Assembly (NCBI RefSeq): GCF_000385135.1
Contig: NZ_ARQM01000011.1
Span: 992,001-1,056,000 of the forward strand
Direction: 5' to 3'
Origin: Promicromonospora sukumoe 327MFSha3.1
GTDB taxonomy: Bacteria > Actinomycetota > Actinomycetes > Actinomycetales > Cellulomonadaceae
DNA length: 64,000 bases
Made by a program: the position numbers and the translations under genes. The notes beneath the pieces were generated by a model. It worked only from the letters and a program-made list of their open reading frames with translations. It searched no databases and was not told the DNA's origin. Shown one piece after another: positions 7,825-17,325 of the stretch. Positions within the stretch are counted from its first letter, which is position 1. Each line of letters opens with the position of its first letter.

Positions 7825-9081
7825 ATGAGCGAGCGCGTGGACGTGGAACAGCACCGGGCCGACGTCGGGGAGCTGCTCGCGACGTTCGTCGAGCGGCCCG
7901 TCGAGGAGGTCCCCCTCGACGGCGAGGTGCTCGGCCGCGTGCTGGCGCGCGACGTCGTGGCCCCCGAACCGCTGCCGCGGTTCCGCAACTCGCAGATGGA
8001 CGGCTTCGCGGTCCGCGCCGCCGACGTCGCCCTGGCCACCCCCGACGCGCCGGTCACGCTGCCCGTGGTGGGCGACGTCGCCGCTGCCCCGGGCGAGCCC
8101 GCCCCGCTCGCGCCGGGCACCGCGGTGCGGATCATGACCGGCGCCCCCGTCCCCGTCGGCGCGGACGCCGTGGTGCCCGTCGAGGACACCGATCACGTGA
8201 CCTTCAACGGCGCCGCCGCGGCCCTGGCGACCACGGTGGTCGTGGCCCGCGCCCGGGCGGCCGGCGAGTTCGTCCGGGAGCCCGGGTCCGACGTCGCCGC
8301 CGGCACCGTCGTGCTCCCCGTCGGCACGGTGCTCGCACCCCATCACGTGGCGGCCGCCGCTGCGTGCGGCGTCGCCCGCCTCGCGCTCGTCGCCCCGGTC
8401 TCCGTGGCGGTCGTCTCCACGGGCAGCGAGCTCGTCGGACCGGACCGCGCACCCGGCCCGGGACAGATCTTCGACGCCAACGGCCCGGCGCTCGCGGCCG
8501 CGGTCCGGGCGGCCGGTGGGCACGTGGGCCTGCGCCTGGCCCTGCCCGACGACCCGGAGGCGGTACGCGCCGGGCTGGAGCGCGCGGCTGCGGACCACGA
8601 CCTGGTGCTCACCACCGGCGGTGTGAGCCAGGGCGCGTACGAGGTGGTCAAGGACGCCCTGCCGGAGGTCATCTTCCGCTCCGTGGCCATGCAGCCCGGC
8701 GGGCCGCAGGGGTTCGGCCGGGTGGGCGGTACGCCGCTGCTCGCCTTCCCCGGCAACCCGGTCAGCGCGCAGGTCTCGTTCGTCGTCTTCCTCCGGGAGA
8801 TCCTGCGGGCGGCCGCGGGCCTGCCACCGGTGAACCGGGTGCGCGCGGTGCTCGACGACGCGGTGGTCTCGCCGATCGGCCGGCGGCAGCTCCTGCGGGG
8901 GCGGTGGGTGCGGTCGGCCGGGCCGGGCGCCTCGGCCGGTACGCCGCCGCACGTCGCCGTCGTCGGCGGGCCCGGCTCGCACCTCGTGGCGTCCATGGCC
9001 GCCGCGGACGTGCTGATCGACGTGCCCGCCGCCGCGACTACGCTCGAACCGGGTGCCGAGGTGGTCGTGTGGCCGCTGTGA
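7825..9081 (+). CDS. moeA: Molybdopterin molybdenumtransferase MoeA
   Basis: A 418-aa enzyme that inserts molybdate into adenylated molybdopterin in the last step of Moco synthesis. Conserved MoeA features include RNSQMDGFAVRAAD near residue 54, the IMTGAPVPVGADAVVPVEDT segment, VSTGSEL near 198, TTGGVSQGAYEVVKDAL near 265 and the FPGNPVSAQVSF motif near 310. The C-terminal domain IV is shortened and glycine/proline-rich. It is followed by moaE 31 bp downstream on the same strand, forming a cofactor operon. Confidence 0.95.
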   Translation: MSERVDVEQHRADVGELLATFVERPVEEVPLDGEVLGRVLARDVVAPEPLPRFRNSQMDGFAVRAADVALATPDAPVTLPVVGDVAAAPGEPAPLAPGTAVRIMTGAPVPVGADAVVPVEDTDHVTFNGAAAALATTVVVARARAAGEFVREPGSDVAAGTVVLPVGTVLAPHHVAAAAACGVARLALVAPVSVAVVSTGSELVGPDRAPGPGQIFDANGPALAAAVRAAGGHVGLRLALPDDPEAVRAGLERAAADHDLVLTTGGVSQGAYEVVKDALPEVIFRSVAMQPGGPQGFGRVGGTPLLAFPGNPVSAQVSFVVFLREILRAAAGLPPVNRVRAVLDDAVVSPIGRRQLLRGRWVRSAGPGASAGTPPHVAVVGGPGSHLVASMAAADVLIDVPAAATTLEPGAEVVVWPL

Positions 9082-9112
9082 CGCCGCACCCGGGCGAGAG
9101 GGATCGGTGAGC

Positions 9113-9532
9113 ATGGACCAGGTCGTGCGCGTGACGCAGGAGGTGCTCGACGACGCCGTCGGGCGGGCCGTCGAGGCGGCGGTGGCCGCGCCGGAGTGCG
9201 GCGCCGTGGTCACCTTCCGCGGCGTGGTCCGGGACGACGACGGCGGTCGCGCCGTCACGAGCCTCGACTACGAGGCGCACCCTGACGCCACCGCCGTGCT
9301 ACAAAAAGTGTGCCAGGCGGTGAGCGCCGAGACGGGCTTTCGCGTCGCGGCGACGCACCGCTACGGGCACCTCGAGGTCGGGGACGTCGCGCTCGTCGCC
9401 GCCGCGTCGGCCGGGCACCGCAAGGAGGCCTTCGAGGCGTGCTCGCTGCTGGTGGAGCGCATCAAGGCCGAGGTGCCGATCTGGAAGAAGCAGCAGTTCA
9501 CGGACGGCGAGTCCGAGTGGGTCGGTCTGTGA
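9113..9532 (+). CDS. moaE: Molybdopterin synthase catalytic subunit MoaE
   Basis: A 139-aa protein; MoaE with MoaD converts cyclic pyranopterin monophosphate to molybdopterin. Recognisable segments are GAVVTFRGVVRDDD, YEAHPDA, the HRYGHLEVGDVALVAAAS stretch and the C-terminal IKAEVPIWKKQQFTDG with the catalytic lysines. The ATG at 9113 was preferred; a GTG two codons upstream (9107) is equally close to the GAGAGGGA ribosome site. moaD is not nearby. The 3' end overlaps the convergent glycosyltransferase gene by 35 bp. Confidence 0.95.
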   Translation: MDQVVRVTQEVLDDAVGRAVEAAVAAPECGAVVTFRGVVRDDDGGRAVTSLDYEAHPDATAVLQKVCQAVSAETGFRVAATHRYGHLEVGDVALVAAASAGHRKEAFEACSLLVERIKAEVPIWKKQQFTDGESEWVGL

Positions 9533-10946
9533 CGATCCGCCGTACGCGGGTGACCGCGCGGCCCACCCGGCGGGGGATGAGCAGCTCGGGCAGCCGGGCG
9601 ACACGGCCCGGCAGCGTGCGGCCCGGCAGCGTGAGGCTCGGCCGGGACAAGCCGGTCCGCGACAGTCCGCTCCGCGACAGGCTCGGCAGGGACGGCAGCG
9701 ACGGCAGGCTCGGGAGCGACGGCAGGCTGGGCAGCGACGGCAGCGTCAGGTGGGGCATCGACAGGTTCGGCATGCTCAGCCCGGACAGCCCCAGGCTCGG
9801 CAGCCGCTGGATGCCGCGCACCCAGATGCGCTCCCGCACCGGCGGGGGCGGCACGTCGAGCCGGTCGTAGAACGCCTCGGCGCACGCGCGCCACGAGAAC
9901 AGCTCGGCGTACCGGCGCGTCTCCTCGCGGGAGCAGTCCAGCGCGGCGAGACAGGCCGCCCGCAGGTCGTCGTCGACGGCGCCCGCGCCGGAGCCGGGGA
10001 TCAGGTCGCGCGGACCCGGCGCGTCGAACCCGGCCACCGGCGTACCCGAGGCCATCGCCTCCAGGATGACCAGCCCGAACGTGTCGGTGCGGCTCGGGAA
10101 GACGAGCACGTCGGCGTCGGCGAAGTGCTGGGCCAGGTCGTCGCCCGAGCGGCGGCCCAGGAAGTGCGCGGCAGGGTAGGCGGCCTCCAGGTCGGCGCGC
10201 GCCGGGCCGTCGCCCACCACGACCTTCGAGCCGGGCAGGTCCAGGTCGAGGAACGCCTCGACGTTCTTCTCCACCGCGAGCCGGCCCACGTACAGGAAGA
10301 CGGGCCCGGGCAGGTCCCGGTAGACGCCGTTCCCCGTGGAACCGGCCCCGCCGGCGGTGGCCCGACGGCGGGGGTGGAACTGCTCGGTGTCCACGCCGAG
10401 GCTCCACGGCGTCACGTTCCGGATGCGCCACTGGGTGAGCTGCTCGCGCATGGTCGGCGTCGCCACCAGCACCGCGCCGGACTTGTCGTGGAACTTGCGC
10501 ACGTAGCGGTAGCCGGCCCACAGCGGGATCCAGGACCACCGCGCGCTCACGTACTCGGGGAACTGCGTGTGGTAGCTGGACGTGAACGGGAACCCGAAGT
10601 GGTCGCAGACGGCGCGCGCGTACCAGCCGAGCGGACCCTCGGTGGCGATGTGCACGGCGTCGGGCGCGAACTCCAGGAACCGGCGTTCGACGTCGTCGCG
10701 GGCCATGATCGGCACGCGGATCTCGGAGTAGGTGATCAGGGGGATGGTGCGGTAACCGTCCCAGGGCGTGACCACCTCCACCGCGCAGCCCATCCGGCGC
10801 AGCTCGGCCACGGTGCGCGAGAGCGCCGTGGCGACACCGTTCACCTGAGGTTCCCAGGCGTCGGTGACGATCATGATGCGGTGCGGCCGATCGGTCGCTG
10901 TATGCACGGCGTGATTCAACCACGTTCCGGCAGGGCCGAGATCCAC
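9498..10946 (-). CDS. GT4 glycosyltransferase (alpha-mannosyltransferase-like) with long low-complexity tail
   Basis: A 482-aa protein. Residues about 24-370 form a GT-B fold: the N-terminal acceptor domain starts RIMIVTDAWEPQVNGVATAL and the C-terminal domain holds the DVLVFPSRTDTFGLVILEAMASGTP nucleotide-sugar motif with the catalytic Glu. The best family guess is the PimB/MgtA/SqdX-like group that transfers mannose or another sugar to membrane lipids. The last ~100 residues are unusual: seven consecutive LPS units (about 402-423), flanking LSM and GLS repeats, then an Arg-rich end. The GTG at 10946 follows GAGG. The tail overlaps moaE by 35 bp. Confidence 0.85.
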   Translation of the reverse strand: MDLGPAGTWLNHAVHTATDRPHRIMIVTDAWEPQVNGVATALSRTVAELRRMGCAVEVVTPWDGYRTIPLITYSEIRVPIMARDDVERRFLEFAPDAVHIATEGPLGWYARAVCDHFGFPFTSSYHTQFPEYVSARWSWIPLWAGYRYVRKFHDKSGAVLVATPTMREQLTQWRIRNVTPWSLGVDTEQFHPRRRATAGGAGSTGNGVYRDLPGPVFLYVGRLAVEKNVEAFLDLDLPGSKVVVGDGPARADLEAAYPAAHFLGRRSGDDLAQHFADADVLVFPSRTDTFGLVILEAMASGTPVAGFDAPGPRDLIPGSGAGAVDDDLRAACLAALDCSREETRRYAELFSWRACAEAFYDRLDVPPPPVRERIWVRGIQRLPSLGLSGLSMPNLSMPHLTLPSLPSLPSLPSLPSLPSLPSLSRSGLSRTGLSRPSLTLPGRTLPGRVARLPELLIPRRVGRAVTRVRRIVTDRPTRTRRP

Positions 10947-11006
10947 CCGTGCCTCGCGGGCGTCGGGGTGGACCTCGGCCTGCCGGTCACGTCGGCCGAG
11001 GGGGCC

Positions 11007-12389
11007 TCAGTCCTGGGGGTCCAGGTAGGGCTCGACGTTCTCGGTGTACGCCGTCTCGATGCGGGGCGTGATCCCCTCGAACGCCGTGGCCGGGTCGGCG
11101 CCCTCGATGACGATCTGCTCCAGGGCGTCGTTCAGCAGCGCGTCGGCGCCGGGAACGAAGACGCGGACGTCGTCCTGCACGCGGGCCTTGTCGGCGAGCT
11201 GGTCCACCGCGGTGCGGAACTGCGGCGTCTCCTCGTAGGTGGCCTTCATGGTGTCGCTCTCCACGGCGGAGGTGCGCACGGGCATGTAGCCGGTGGACTG
11301 CGAGAAGGTGGCGGTGTTCTCGGTGTCGGTGAGGAACTCCAGGAACATCGCGGCCGCGAGCTGCTCCTCCGTCGTCTTGGACGACGGGATCGCCAGGCCG
11401 GTGCCGCCGGTCGGGGTGCCGCCGCCCTGCGGGCCGTCCGGCAGGTAGGCCGTGCCGACCTCGAACTTCGCGGCGTCGAGCGCGCCCTTCAGCGAGCCGG
11501 TCGAGCCGATCGTGGAGGCGATCAGGCCCGAGGAGAAGTCGGCCATCGCGTCGTCGGCCGACAGGGTGGCCACGCCGGACTTGTGGAACAGGTCGTGCAC
11601 GAACTGGCCGCCCGCGATCGCCTCAGGCGTGTCGAGCGTGAGGTCGAAGCCGTCCGAGTACGCGCCGCCCTGGCCCCAGATCATGTTCTCGAACCACCAG
11701 GCGCCCCACGACGGGCCGGTCGACAGGCCGAACGTCGAGCCCTTCTCGGGCACCTCGTCCTTCAGGGAGGCGTCCCACTCCTCGAGCTCGGCCCAGGTCT
11801 CCGGGCCGCGGTCGGGCAGTCCGGCGGCGTCCCACAGGTCCTTGTTGTAGTAGAACAGCGGCGTCGAGCGCGCGTACGGCACGGCCCAGTGCTGGTGGTC
11901 GTACTCGTAGTCGGAGTACAGCGCGGGCTGGAAGTCGGCGGCGTCGGCGTCGAGGAACTCCATGACGTCGTCGACCGGCATGATCTGGTCGTTCAGGTGG
12001 TAGCGGAACCACCACACGTCCGAGGCGATGACCAGGTCGGGCAGCTCGTCCGTCTGCGAGGCGGCCTGGAAGCGCTGCGCGACCTCGTCGTAGTCGGCGC
12101 CCGCGGTCACCAGCTTCACGCTGATGCCGGTCTCGTCCTTGAACTCGTCGATGAACTGCTGCTCGACCTCCTGCGACGCACCCGGGTGGTTGCTCCACCA
12201 GGTGATCTCCTTCGCGGGCTCGACCTGCGACCAGTCGACGGCCTCGGCGGACGGCTCGTCGGAGCCGCCTGCGGCGCCGACGCTCGGGCCGGCGCACCCG
12301 GCTGCGGTCAGGGCGGTCAGCGCGGCGAGCGCGGTCACGACGACGGTGCGCGGCCGCGCGGTGGCACGGCGGGCGGGGCGGTGGGACAC
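11007..12389 (-). CDS. UgpB-like extracellular solute-binding lipoprotein (carbohydrate ABC importer)
   Basis: A 460-aa lipoprotein. Residues 1-32 form a signal peptide with twin arginines and the lipobox LTAAGC (lipidated Cys32). The mature part is a type-1 sugar-binding fold; its start (EITWWSNHPGASQEVEQQF and GADYDEVAQRF, then SDVWWFRYHLND) is characteristic of actinobacterial UgpB-type proteins for sn-glycerol-3-phosphate or glycerophosphodiesters. The GTG at 12389 follows AAGGAG. It is the last gene of an operon with two permeases; no ATPase gene is present, so a shared MsiK/UgpC-type ATPase elsewhere is implied. Confidence 0.85.
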   Translation of the reverse strand: MSHRPARRATARPRTVVVTALAALTALTAAGCAGPSVGAAGGSDEPSAEAVDWSQVEPAKEITWWSNHPGASQEVEQQFIDEFKDETGISVKLVTAGADYDEVAQRFQAASQTDELPDLVIASDVWWFRYHLNDQIMPVDDVMEFLDADAADFQPALYSDYEYDHQHWAVPYARSTPLFYYNKDLWDAAGLPDRGPETWAELEEWDASLKDEVPEKGSTFGLSTGPSWGAWWFENMIWGQGGAYSDGFDLTLDTPEAIAGGQFVHDLFHKSGVATLSADDAMADFSSGLIASTIGSTGSLKGALDAAKFEVGTAYLPDGPQGGGTPTGGTGLAIPSSKTTEEQLAAAMFLEFLTDTENTATFSQSTGYMPVRTSAVESDTMKATYEETPQFRTAVDQLADKARVQDDVRVFVPGADALLNDALEQIVIEGADPATAFEGITPRIETAYTENVEPYLDPQD

Positions 12390-12454
12390 GGGTGCTCCTT
12401 GGTTGGTTCTCTGGGGAGTTCTGAGGGGGAAGCTCTGAGTCCTGCGGGCGCTGG

Positions 12455-13309
12455 TCAGCCGGTGACGGCGCCCGCGGTGAGGCCGGCGACGAGCCGGCGC
12501 TGCAGGACGAGGAAGACCAGCAGGACGGGGAGGGTCACGACGACGGTGGCGGCGAGCAGCACGCCCCAGTTCGTCATGCCGTCGGTGTTCTGGAGCAGGG
12601 TGAGGCCCACGGGGAGCGTCATCCTGCTCGGGTCGTCGACCACGAGGAACGGCCACAGGTAGTCGTTCCACTCGGTCACGACGGACACCAGCGCGACGGC
12701 GGCCAGCGTGGGCGTGCTCATCGGCACGACGAACCGCCACAGCTTGCGCCAGTGGCCCGCGCCGTCGAGCTCGGCGGCCTCCAGGACGGACCGCGGCAGC
12801 GTGAGGAAGTGCTGGCGGAACAGGAAGGTGCCGAACGCGCTGGCCAGCCCGGGCACGAGGATGCCCTGGTAGGTGTTCAGCCAGCCCAGGCTCGCCACGA
12901 GCGTGTAGTTGGGGATGATCGTGATCTGCGGCGGGATCATCAGCGTGGCGATCACCAGACCGAACACGACCTTGCGGAACGGGAAGTCCAGGAACACCAG
13001 CGCGTACGCGCAGCACAGGCCGAGCGCGACCTTGAGCCCCGCGCCGACGACGGTCAGGCCGATGCTGTTGACCAGCAGCCGGCCGAGCGGGATGGCGCCC
13101 GCGGCCTGCGCGTAGTTGTCCAGGTTCGGCTGCGCCGGGAGCCACTGCAGCGGCACCTGGTACAGCTCGTCCGGGGCCTTGAGGCTCGCGAGCGCCATCC
13201 ACAGCAGCGGGGCGCCCAGCACGAGGGTCGCGAAGATCATGGTGACGTAGCCGCCCACCTGGGGCGGGCGCCGTCGGCGGGCGGTCTGCGGGAGCGTGGT
13301 GGCGGTCAT
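12455..13309 (-). CDS. Carbohydrate ABC transporter permease, UgpE/MalG type
   Basis: A 284-aa inner-membrane permease with about six membrane segments and the cytoplasmic EAA loop EAAELDGAGHWRKLWRFVVP near residue 180, which docks the ATPase. It belongs to the MalG/UgpE half of carbohydrate importers. Its ATG overlaps the stop of the upstream permease by 4 bp, so the two are translationally coupled. Together with the UgpB-like lipoprotein downstream it forms the membrane channel of the importer. Confidence 0.88.
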   Translation of the reverse strand: MTATTLPQTARRRRPPQVGGYVTMIFATLVLGAPLLWMALASLKAPDELYQVPLQWLPAQPNLDNYAQAAGAIPLGRLLVNSIGLTVVGAGLKVALGLCCAYALVFLDFPFRKVVFGLVIATLMIPPQITIIPNYTLVASLGWLNTYQGILVPGLASAFGTFLFRQHFLTLPRSVLEAAELDGAGHWRKLWRFVVPMSTPTLAAVALVSVVTEWNDYLWPFLVVDDPSRMTLPVGLTLLQNTDGMTNWGVLLAATVVVTLPVLLVFLVLQRRLVAGLTAGAVTG

Positions 13310-14295
13310 GCGTAGTGCACCTTCTGCTGGACGAACCGCAGCTGCACGGCGGTGACGGCCAGCAGCACGAGGAACAGGATCGTGGCGACGGCGGACGCGT
13401 AGCCCGCCCGGCCGTTGACGAAGCTCTCCACGTAGATCGAGTACATGAGCGTGGTGGTGGACCCGAGCGGTCCGCCCTGCGTCATCGCCTTGATGGTGTC
13501 GAACGACTGCAGGGAGCTGAGCAGCATGGTCACGAGCAGGAAGAACGTGGTGGGCGTGAGCAGGGGCAGCACCACGGAGCGCAGCGTGCGGGCGGCGGAG
13601 GCGCCGTCGAGCGCGGCGGCGTCCTTGAGGTCCTGCGGCACGGCCTGGAGGCCCGCCAGGTAGATGAGGGCGACGTACCCGAGGTTCTTCCACAGGTAGA
13701 CGACGATCACCATGACCAGCGGCCAGGGGCGGCCGGTGTACCACTGGGGTGAGGCGATGCCCACCCAGCCGAGCAGCTCCTGGATCAGGCCGTAGCGCGG
13801 GTCGAACATGAACAGCCAGAGGATGCCGACGGCGAACCCGCCCAGCACGTACGGCGCGAACGCGACGGTGCGGGCGATGCCGCGGCCCCGCAACTTGCGG
13901 TTCAGCAGCAGGGCGAGGCCGAGGCCCAGCACCATGGCGCCGCCCACGGTCGCGACGGTGAAGACGAGCGTGGTGAGGACGATGCGCCCGGTGGTCGGTG
14001 CGGTGAACCACTCGACGTAGTTGCCGAGCCCGACGAAGCGTGCGGTGGGGGAGCCGAGGTTCCACTGCAGGGTGGAGAGGTAGAGGCTCTCGACCAGCGG
14101 CCGGTACACGAAGACCAGCAGGAGGGCGATGTTGGGGCCGGCCAGCAGGAGCGCCCAGAGCAGGGCGGTGCGGCGGCGGCCGGCCGCGAGGCGGCTGCGG
14201 CGCAGGCGCTGGGGTTCGGTGCGCTCGGGGGCGGCCGACCCGGCGGGCGGGGCGCCGGGATCCTCCGGTGCCCGGGTCGTCGCGATGGTGGTCAC
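13306..14295 (-). CDS. Carbohydrate ABC transporter permease, UgpA/MalF type
   Basis: A 329-aa permease. After a ~35-residue cytoplasmic Arg/Pro-rich lead it has six predicted membrane segments and an EAA-type loop (LKDAAALDGASAARTLRSVV) near residue 220. It is the first gene of the importer operon (permease, permease, binding protein), and the 134 bp upstream to moaA must hold the promoter. Pairing with the UgpE-type subunit through a 4-bp overlap supports a heterodimeric channel. Confidence 0.88.
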   Translation of the reverse strand: MTTIATTRAPEDPGAPPAGSAAPERTEPQRLRRSRLAAGRRRTALLWALLLAGPNIALLLVFVYRPLVESLYLSTLQWNLGSPTARFVGLGNYVEWFTAPTTGRIVLTTLVFTVATVGGAMVLGLGLALLLNRKLRGRGIARTVAFAPYVLGGFAVGILWLFMFDPRYGLIQELLGWVGIASPQWYTGRPWPLVMVIVVYLWKNLGYVALIYLAGLQAVPQDLKDAAALDGASAARTLRSVVLPLLTPTTFFLLVTMLLSSLQSFDTIKAMTQGGPLGSTTTLMYSIYVESFVNGRAGYASAVATILFLVLLAVTAVQLRFVQQKVHYA

Positions 14296-14429
14296 GTGCC
14301 GGGATCCTAGGAACCCGTCTGGGCGTTATGCGGCTTTTTGGCGCCCGGGTGGCCGAGGCTTCCGGCAACGTACACGCAGGCGTCTCCCGGGGGTCACCTG
14401 GGACGACGGGACGTCACGTGGAAGTCATG

Positions 14430-15551
14430 TCAGCCGCCGATGGCGCCCATGCTGCGCTGCGTCTCGGCAAACGCGTCGGCGGCCAGCTCGACGGCGTCGC
14501 TGCCGTGGGCGCGGGGCTTGGCCCACATGGCGGCGCGCCACGCGTCGCCCACCTCGTCGTCGGTAGCACCGGCACGCAGCAGGGACTTGAGGTCGGTCTC
14601 CTCGTTGCCGAACAGGCACGAGCGGACGGTGCCCTCGGCGGTCAGCCGGGTGCGGTCGCACGCCCCGCAGAAGGAGCGGGTCACCGAGGCGATGATGCCG
14701 ACGGTGGCCGGGCCCTCGTCCACCTGCCACTCCTCGGCCGGCGCGGACGGGTCCTCGCGGCCGGCGGGAGTGAGCGTGAACCGCTCCTGCAGCACCTCCA
14801 GCAGGTCGGCGGCGCTGACCACGTCCTCGCGCGTCCAGCGGCCGTCGGCGTCGAGCGGCATCTCCTCGATGAACCGCAGGTTGCAGCCGTGCTCCACCGA
14901 CCAGGCGAGCAGTTCGGCGGCGCCCGCCAGGGTCTCGGGCAGCAGCACCGCGTTGATCTTGACCGGCGCCAGGCCGGCGGCCAGCGCCGCGCGGATCCCG
15001 GTGAGCACGTCGTCGAGCCGGTCCCGGCGGGTCAGGGTCGCGAACGCCTGCCGGTCCACGGTGTCCAGGGAGACGTTCACGCGGTCCAGCCCGGCCGCGA
15101 CCAGCGCGTCCACGCGCTTGTCCAGGCCGAGGGCGTTGGACGTCATGGCGATCCGCACACGCTGGTCGCCCGCGCCCAGGTGGCGCATGGCGTCGTCGGC
15201 GGCGGTCCGGGCGGCGCCGATGATCTGCTCCAGGTCGCGCCGCATCAGCGGCTCGCCGCCGGTGAACCGGATGTCGCGGATGCCCAGGTCACGCACGCCG
15301 ATGCGCACGAGCCGGCCGATCTCGTCCGGCGTCATCAGCTCGTCCTTCGGCACGAGGGGCAGGCCCTCGGCCGGCATGCAGTAGGTGCAGCGCAGGGAGC
15401 ACGCCGTGGTGATCGACACGCGCAGGTCGTGCGCGACGCGCCCGTACCGGTCGACCAGCAGGGGCGTCTCGGGGCGCGGCCGCCCCGCCGGGGTGGCCGC
15501 GCGCCGGGGCACGCCTCGCACCGACGGGATCCCGAGAGTCACAGCGCTCAT
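14430..15551 (-). CDS. moaA: GTP 3',8-cyclase MoaA
   Basis: A 373-aa radical-SAM enzyme that converts GTP to 3',8-cH2GTP, the first step of Moco synthesis. The N-terminal CxxxCxxC cluster is Cys51, Cys55 and Cys58 in [14 protein letters not shown] second cluster at the C-terminus ([10 protein letters not shown] followed by SCLFG) binds GTP. The family C-terminal double glycine is present (GAIGG). It is transcribed apart from moeA/moaE, with the ugp-like operon and the glycosyltransferase between them. Confidence 0.96.
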   Translation of the reverse strand: MSAVTLGIPSVRGVPRRAATPAGRPRPETPLLVDRYGRVAHDLRVSITTACSLRCTYCMPAEGLPLVPKDELMTPDEIGRLVRIGVRDLGIRDIRFTGGEPLMRRDLEQIIGAARTAADDAMRHLGAGDQRVRIAMTSNALGLDKRVDALVAAGLDRVNVSLDTVDRQAFATLTRRDRLDDVLTGIRAALAAGLAPVKINAVLLPETLAGAAELLAWSVEHGCNLRFIEEMPLDADGRWTREDVVSAADLLEVLQERFTLTPAGREDPSAPAEEWQVDEGPATVGIIASVTRSFCGACDRTRLTAEGTVRSCLFGNEETDLKSLLRAGATDDEVGDAWRAAMWAKPRAHGSDAVELAADAFAETQRSMGAIGG

Positions 15552-15579
15552 CTCCCGAGCGTAGTCCGGCTCGGGCGCG

Positions 15580-15963
15580 TCAGGCGTAGCTGGCCTTGAC
15601 GACCAGCACCGGGGCGGGGGAGTCCAGCAGCACCTGCTGCGTCGTCGACCCCACCAGGAACGTGCCCACCGTCGAGTGCTTGCGCGAGCCGATCACCACG
15701 AGCTCCGCGGACACGGCCTCGGCCTGGTCGACGATCGCGTCGGCGACGTCGGCCTGCTCGGCGCGGAACGCGACCGGCGCCACGGAGACCGTGCCGGGCA
15801 CGGTGTCGAGCAGGTGCGCGAGCGACGCGGGGACCTTGCTGTCCACCTGCGGCGTCAGCACGAGCACGGCCAGCTCCTGGCTGCGCCGTACCGCCTCGGC
15901 GACGGCCGCACGCATAGCGGCCTCACCCTGGGGTGACTCGTTGTACGCCACGAGGACGGTCAT
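15580..15963 (-). CDS. Universal stress protein (UspA family)
   Basis: A 127-aa single Usp domain. It begins [20 protein letters not shown], and near residue 92 has the nucleotide-binding segment [21 protein letters not shown], a match to the G-2X-G-9X-G(S/T) motif of ATP-binding Usp proteins except for Lys in place of the second glycine. It lies 28 bp upstream of moaA on the same strand and could be co-transcribed. It diverges from the SPFH gene at 16190. Confidence 0.88.
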   Translation of the reverse strand: MTVLVAYNESPQGEAAMRAAVAEAVRRSQELAVLVLTPQVDSKVPASLAHLLDTVPGTVSVAPVAFRAEQADVADAIVDQAEAVSAELVVIGSRKHSTVGTFLVGSTTQQVLLDSPAPVLVVKASYA

Positions 15964-16150
15964 CGGTCCCTTGCACCTCCGGACAGGTTCGCCGGGTTGT
16001 CACCCTGCGGTGAAACTCTCTCACATGTCCGGTCTGTCGGCAGGCGCCGGGCAGCACGTGGGACGGCCATGGGACGTCCTGGGCACCGAACACGATCCCT
16101 TTTCGTTTGCCGGGACGTACCGGACTTGTAGGGTCCGAGTGCTTGGGGCT

Positions 16151-16168
16151 CCCGGGCACCTGCCCGGG
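16151..16168 (+). promoter_or_regulatory. Leader hairpin in front of the SPFH gene
   Basis: CCCGGGCA, two bases, then TGCCCGGG makes a very stable 8-bp hairpin ending just upstream of the purine-rich ribosome site GAGAGAAGAGGAAG of the gene at 16190. It could stabilise the transcript or modulate initiation; no known riboswitch was recognised. Confidence 0.4.
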
Positions 16169-16189
16169 TGGAGAGAAGAGGAAGACGTC

Positions 16190-17323
16190 ATGGGCCTGCT
16201 GGACAAGATCAAGGGCGAGCTCGTCGACATCGTCGAGTGGCTCGACGACACGCGCGACACCATCGTGTGGCGGTTCCCCCGCTACGAGAACGAGATCAAG
16301 ATGGGGGCGCGGCTCGTCGTCCGCGAGTCCCAGACCGCGGTCTTCGTCAACGAGGGCACCATCGCCGACGTGTTCGAGCCCGGCACCTACACCCTGGAGA
16401 CCCAGAACCTCCCGGTGCTGTCCACCCTGAAGGGCTGGAAGCACGGCTTCCACTCGCCGTTCAAGGCCGAGGTGTACTTCGTCAGCACCCGCCAGTTCAC
16501 CGACATGAAGTGGGGCACCAAGAACCCCGTCATGATGCGGGACCCGGAGCTCGGCATGGTCCGCATCCGGGCCTTCGGCGCGTTCTCCGCCAAGGTCTCC
16601 GACCCGCAGCTCCTGCTGCGCGAGCTGGTCGGCACCGACCCGCAGTTCCGCACCGACGAGGTGCACGAGTACCTGCGCCAGAACGTGGTGAGCCACTTCG
16701 CGAGCGTGCTCTCGTCGTCCGGCATCCCCGTCATCGAGGTCGCCGCGCACCACGGTGACCTCGGCGACCAGCTCGCCGCCCGGCTCACCGAGGAGCTGTC
16801 GACCGACCTCGGCATCGCCGTGCCGAAGTTCGTGATCGAGAACATCTCGCTGCCGCCCGAGGTCGAGGAGGCGCTCGACAAGCGCACCTCGATGGGCATC
16901 GTCTCGTCCGGCACCGTGGGCAGCATGGCCGCCTTCCAGCAGTTCCAGGCGGGCGCCGCCATGGAGGCCGCGGCCGACGGCGGAGGCGGCGCGGGCGCCG
17001 TCATCGGCATGGGGCTGGGCCAGGCGGTGGGCAACGCGATCGTGCCGCCCACCCAGCCCGCCGCGCCGTCCGCCCCTGCCCCCGCGCCCGCGGCCGCACC
17101 GGCCGGCCCGCCGCCCCTGCCGGGCGGCTGGTTCCTCGGCAACGGCGGCGCCCAGACCGGCCCGTTCGACGACGCCGCGCTGGCCGCCCAGGCCGCGGCG
17201 GGCACCCTCACCCCGAGCACGCTGATCTGGCGCGCGGGCATGGCCGGCTGGGAGCCGGCGTCGTCCGTGCCCGACGTGGCCAAGCACCTCGGCGCTACGC
17301 CGCCCCCGCTGCCGCAGGCCTGA
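16190..17323 (+). CDS. SPFH domain protein with C-terminal GYF_2 domain (YdjI-like)
   Basis: A 377-aa protein. Residues about 25-245 form an SPFH/virion-core-type band-7 domain (WRFPRYENEIKMGARLVVRESQTAVF onward), close to B. subtilis YdjI. A Gly/Ala-rich linker with GAVIGMGLGQAVGNA and a Pro/Ala stretch follow, then a GYF_2 domain (GGWFLGNGGAQTGPFDDAAL) at about 315-365. SPFH proteins scaffold membrane microdomains. The zinc-ribbon gene starts 2 bp after the stop, giving a ydjI-ydjG-like pair. No PspA homologue is present in the window. Confidence 0.85.
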   Translation: MGLLDKIKGELVDIVEWLDDTRDTIVWRFPRYENEIKMGARLVVRESQTAVFVNEGTIADVFEPGTYTLETQNLPVLSTLKGWKHGFHSPFKAEVYFVSTRQFTDMKWGTKNPVMMRDPELGMVRIRAFGAFSAKVSDPQLLLRELVGTDPQFRTDEVHEYLRQNVVSHFASVLSSSGIPVIEVAAHHGDLGDQLAARLTEELSTDLGIAVPKFVIENISLPPEVEEALDKRTSMGIVSSGTVGSMAAFQQFQAGAAMEAAADGGGGAGAVIGMGLGQAVGNAIVPPTQPAAPSAPAPAPAAAPAGPPPLPGGWFLGNGGAQTGPFDDAALAAQAAAGTLTPSTLIWRAGMAGWEPASSVPDVAKHLGATPPPLPQA

Positions 17324-17325
17324 GG

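Noticed and set aside
9750-12662. 970-codon plus-strand open frame
   Set aside because: It is antisense to the glycosyltransferase and UgpB-like genes, and its His/Arg/Gly/Val-rich composition is typical of a shadow frame.
15596-16189. N-terminal extension of the SPFH gene back to 15596
   Set aside because: It would run antisense to the universal stress gene; the SPFH family start and a ribosome site are at 16190.
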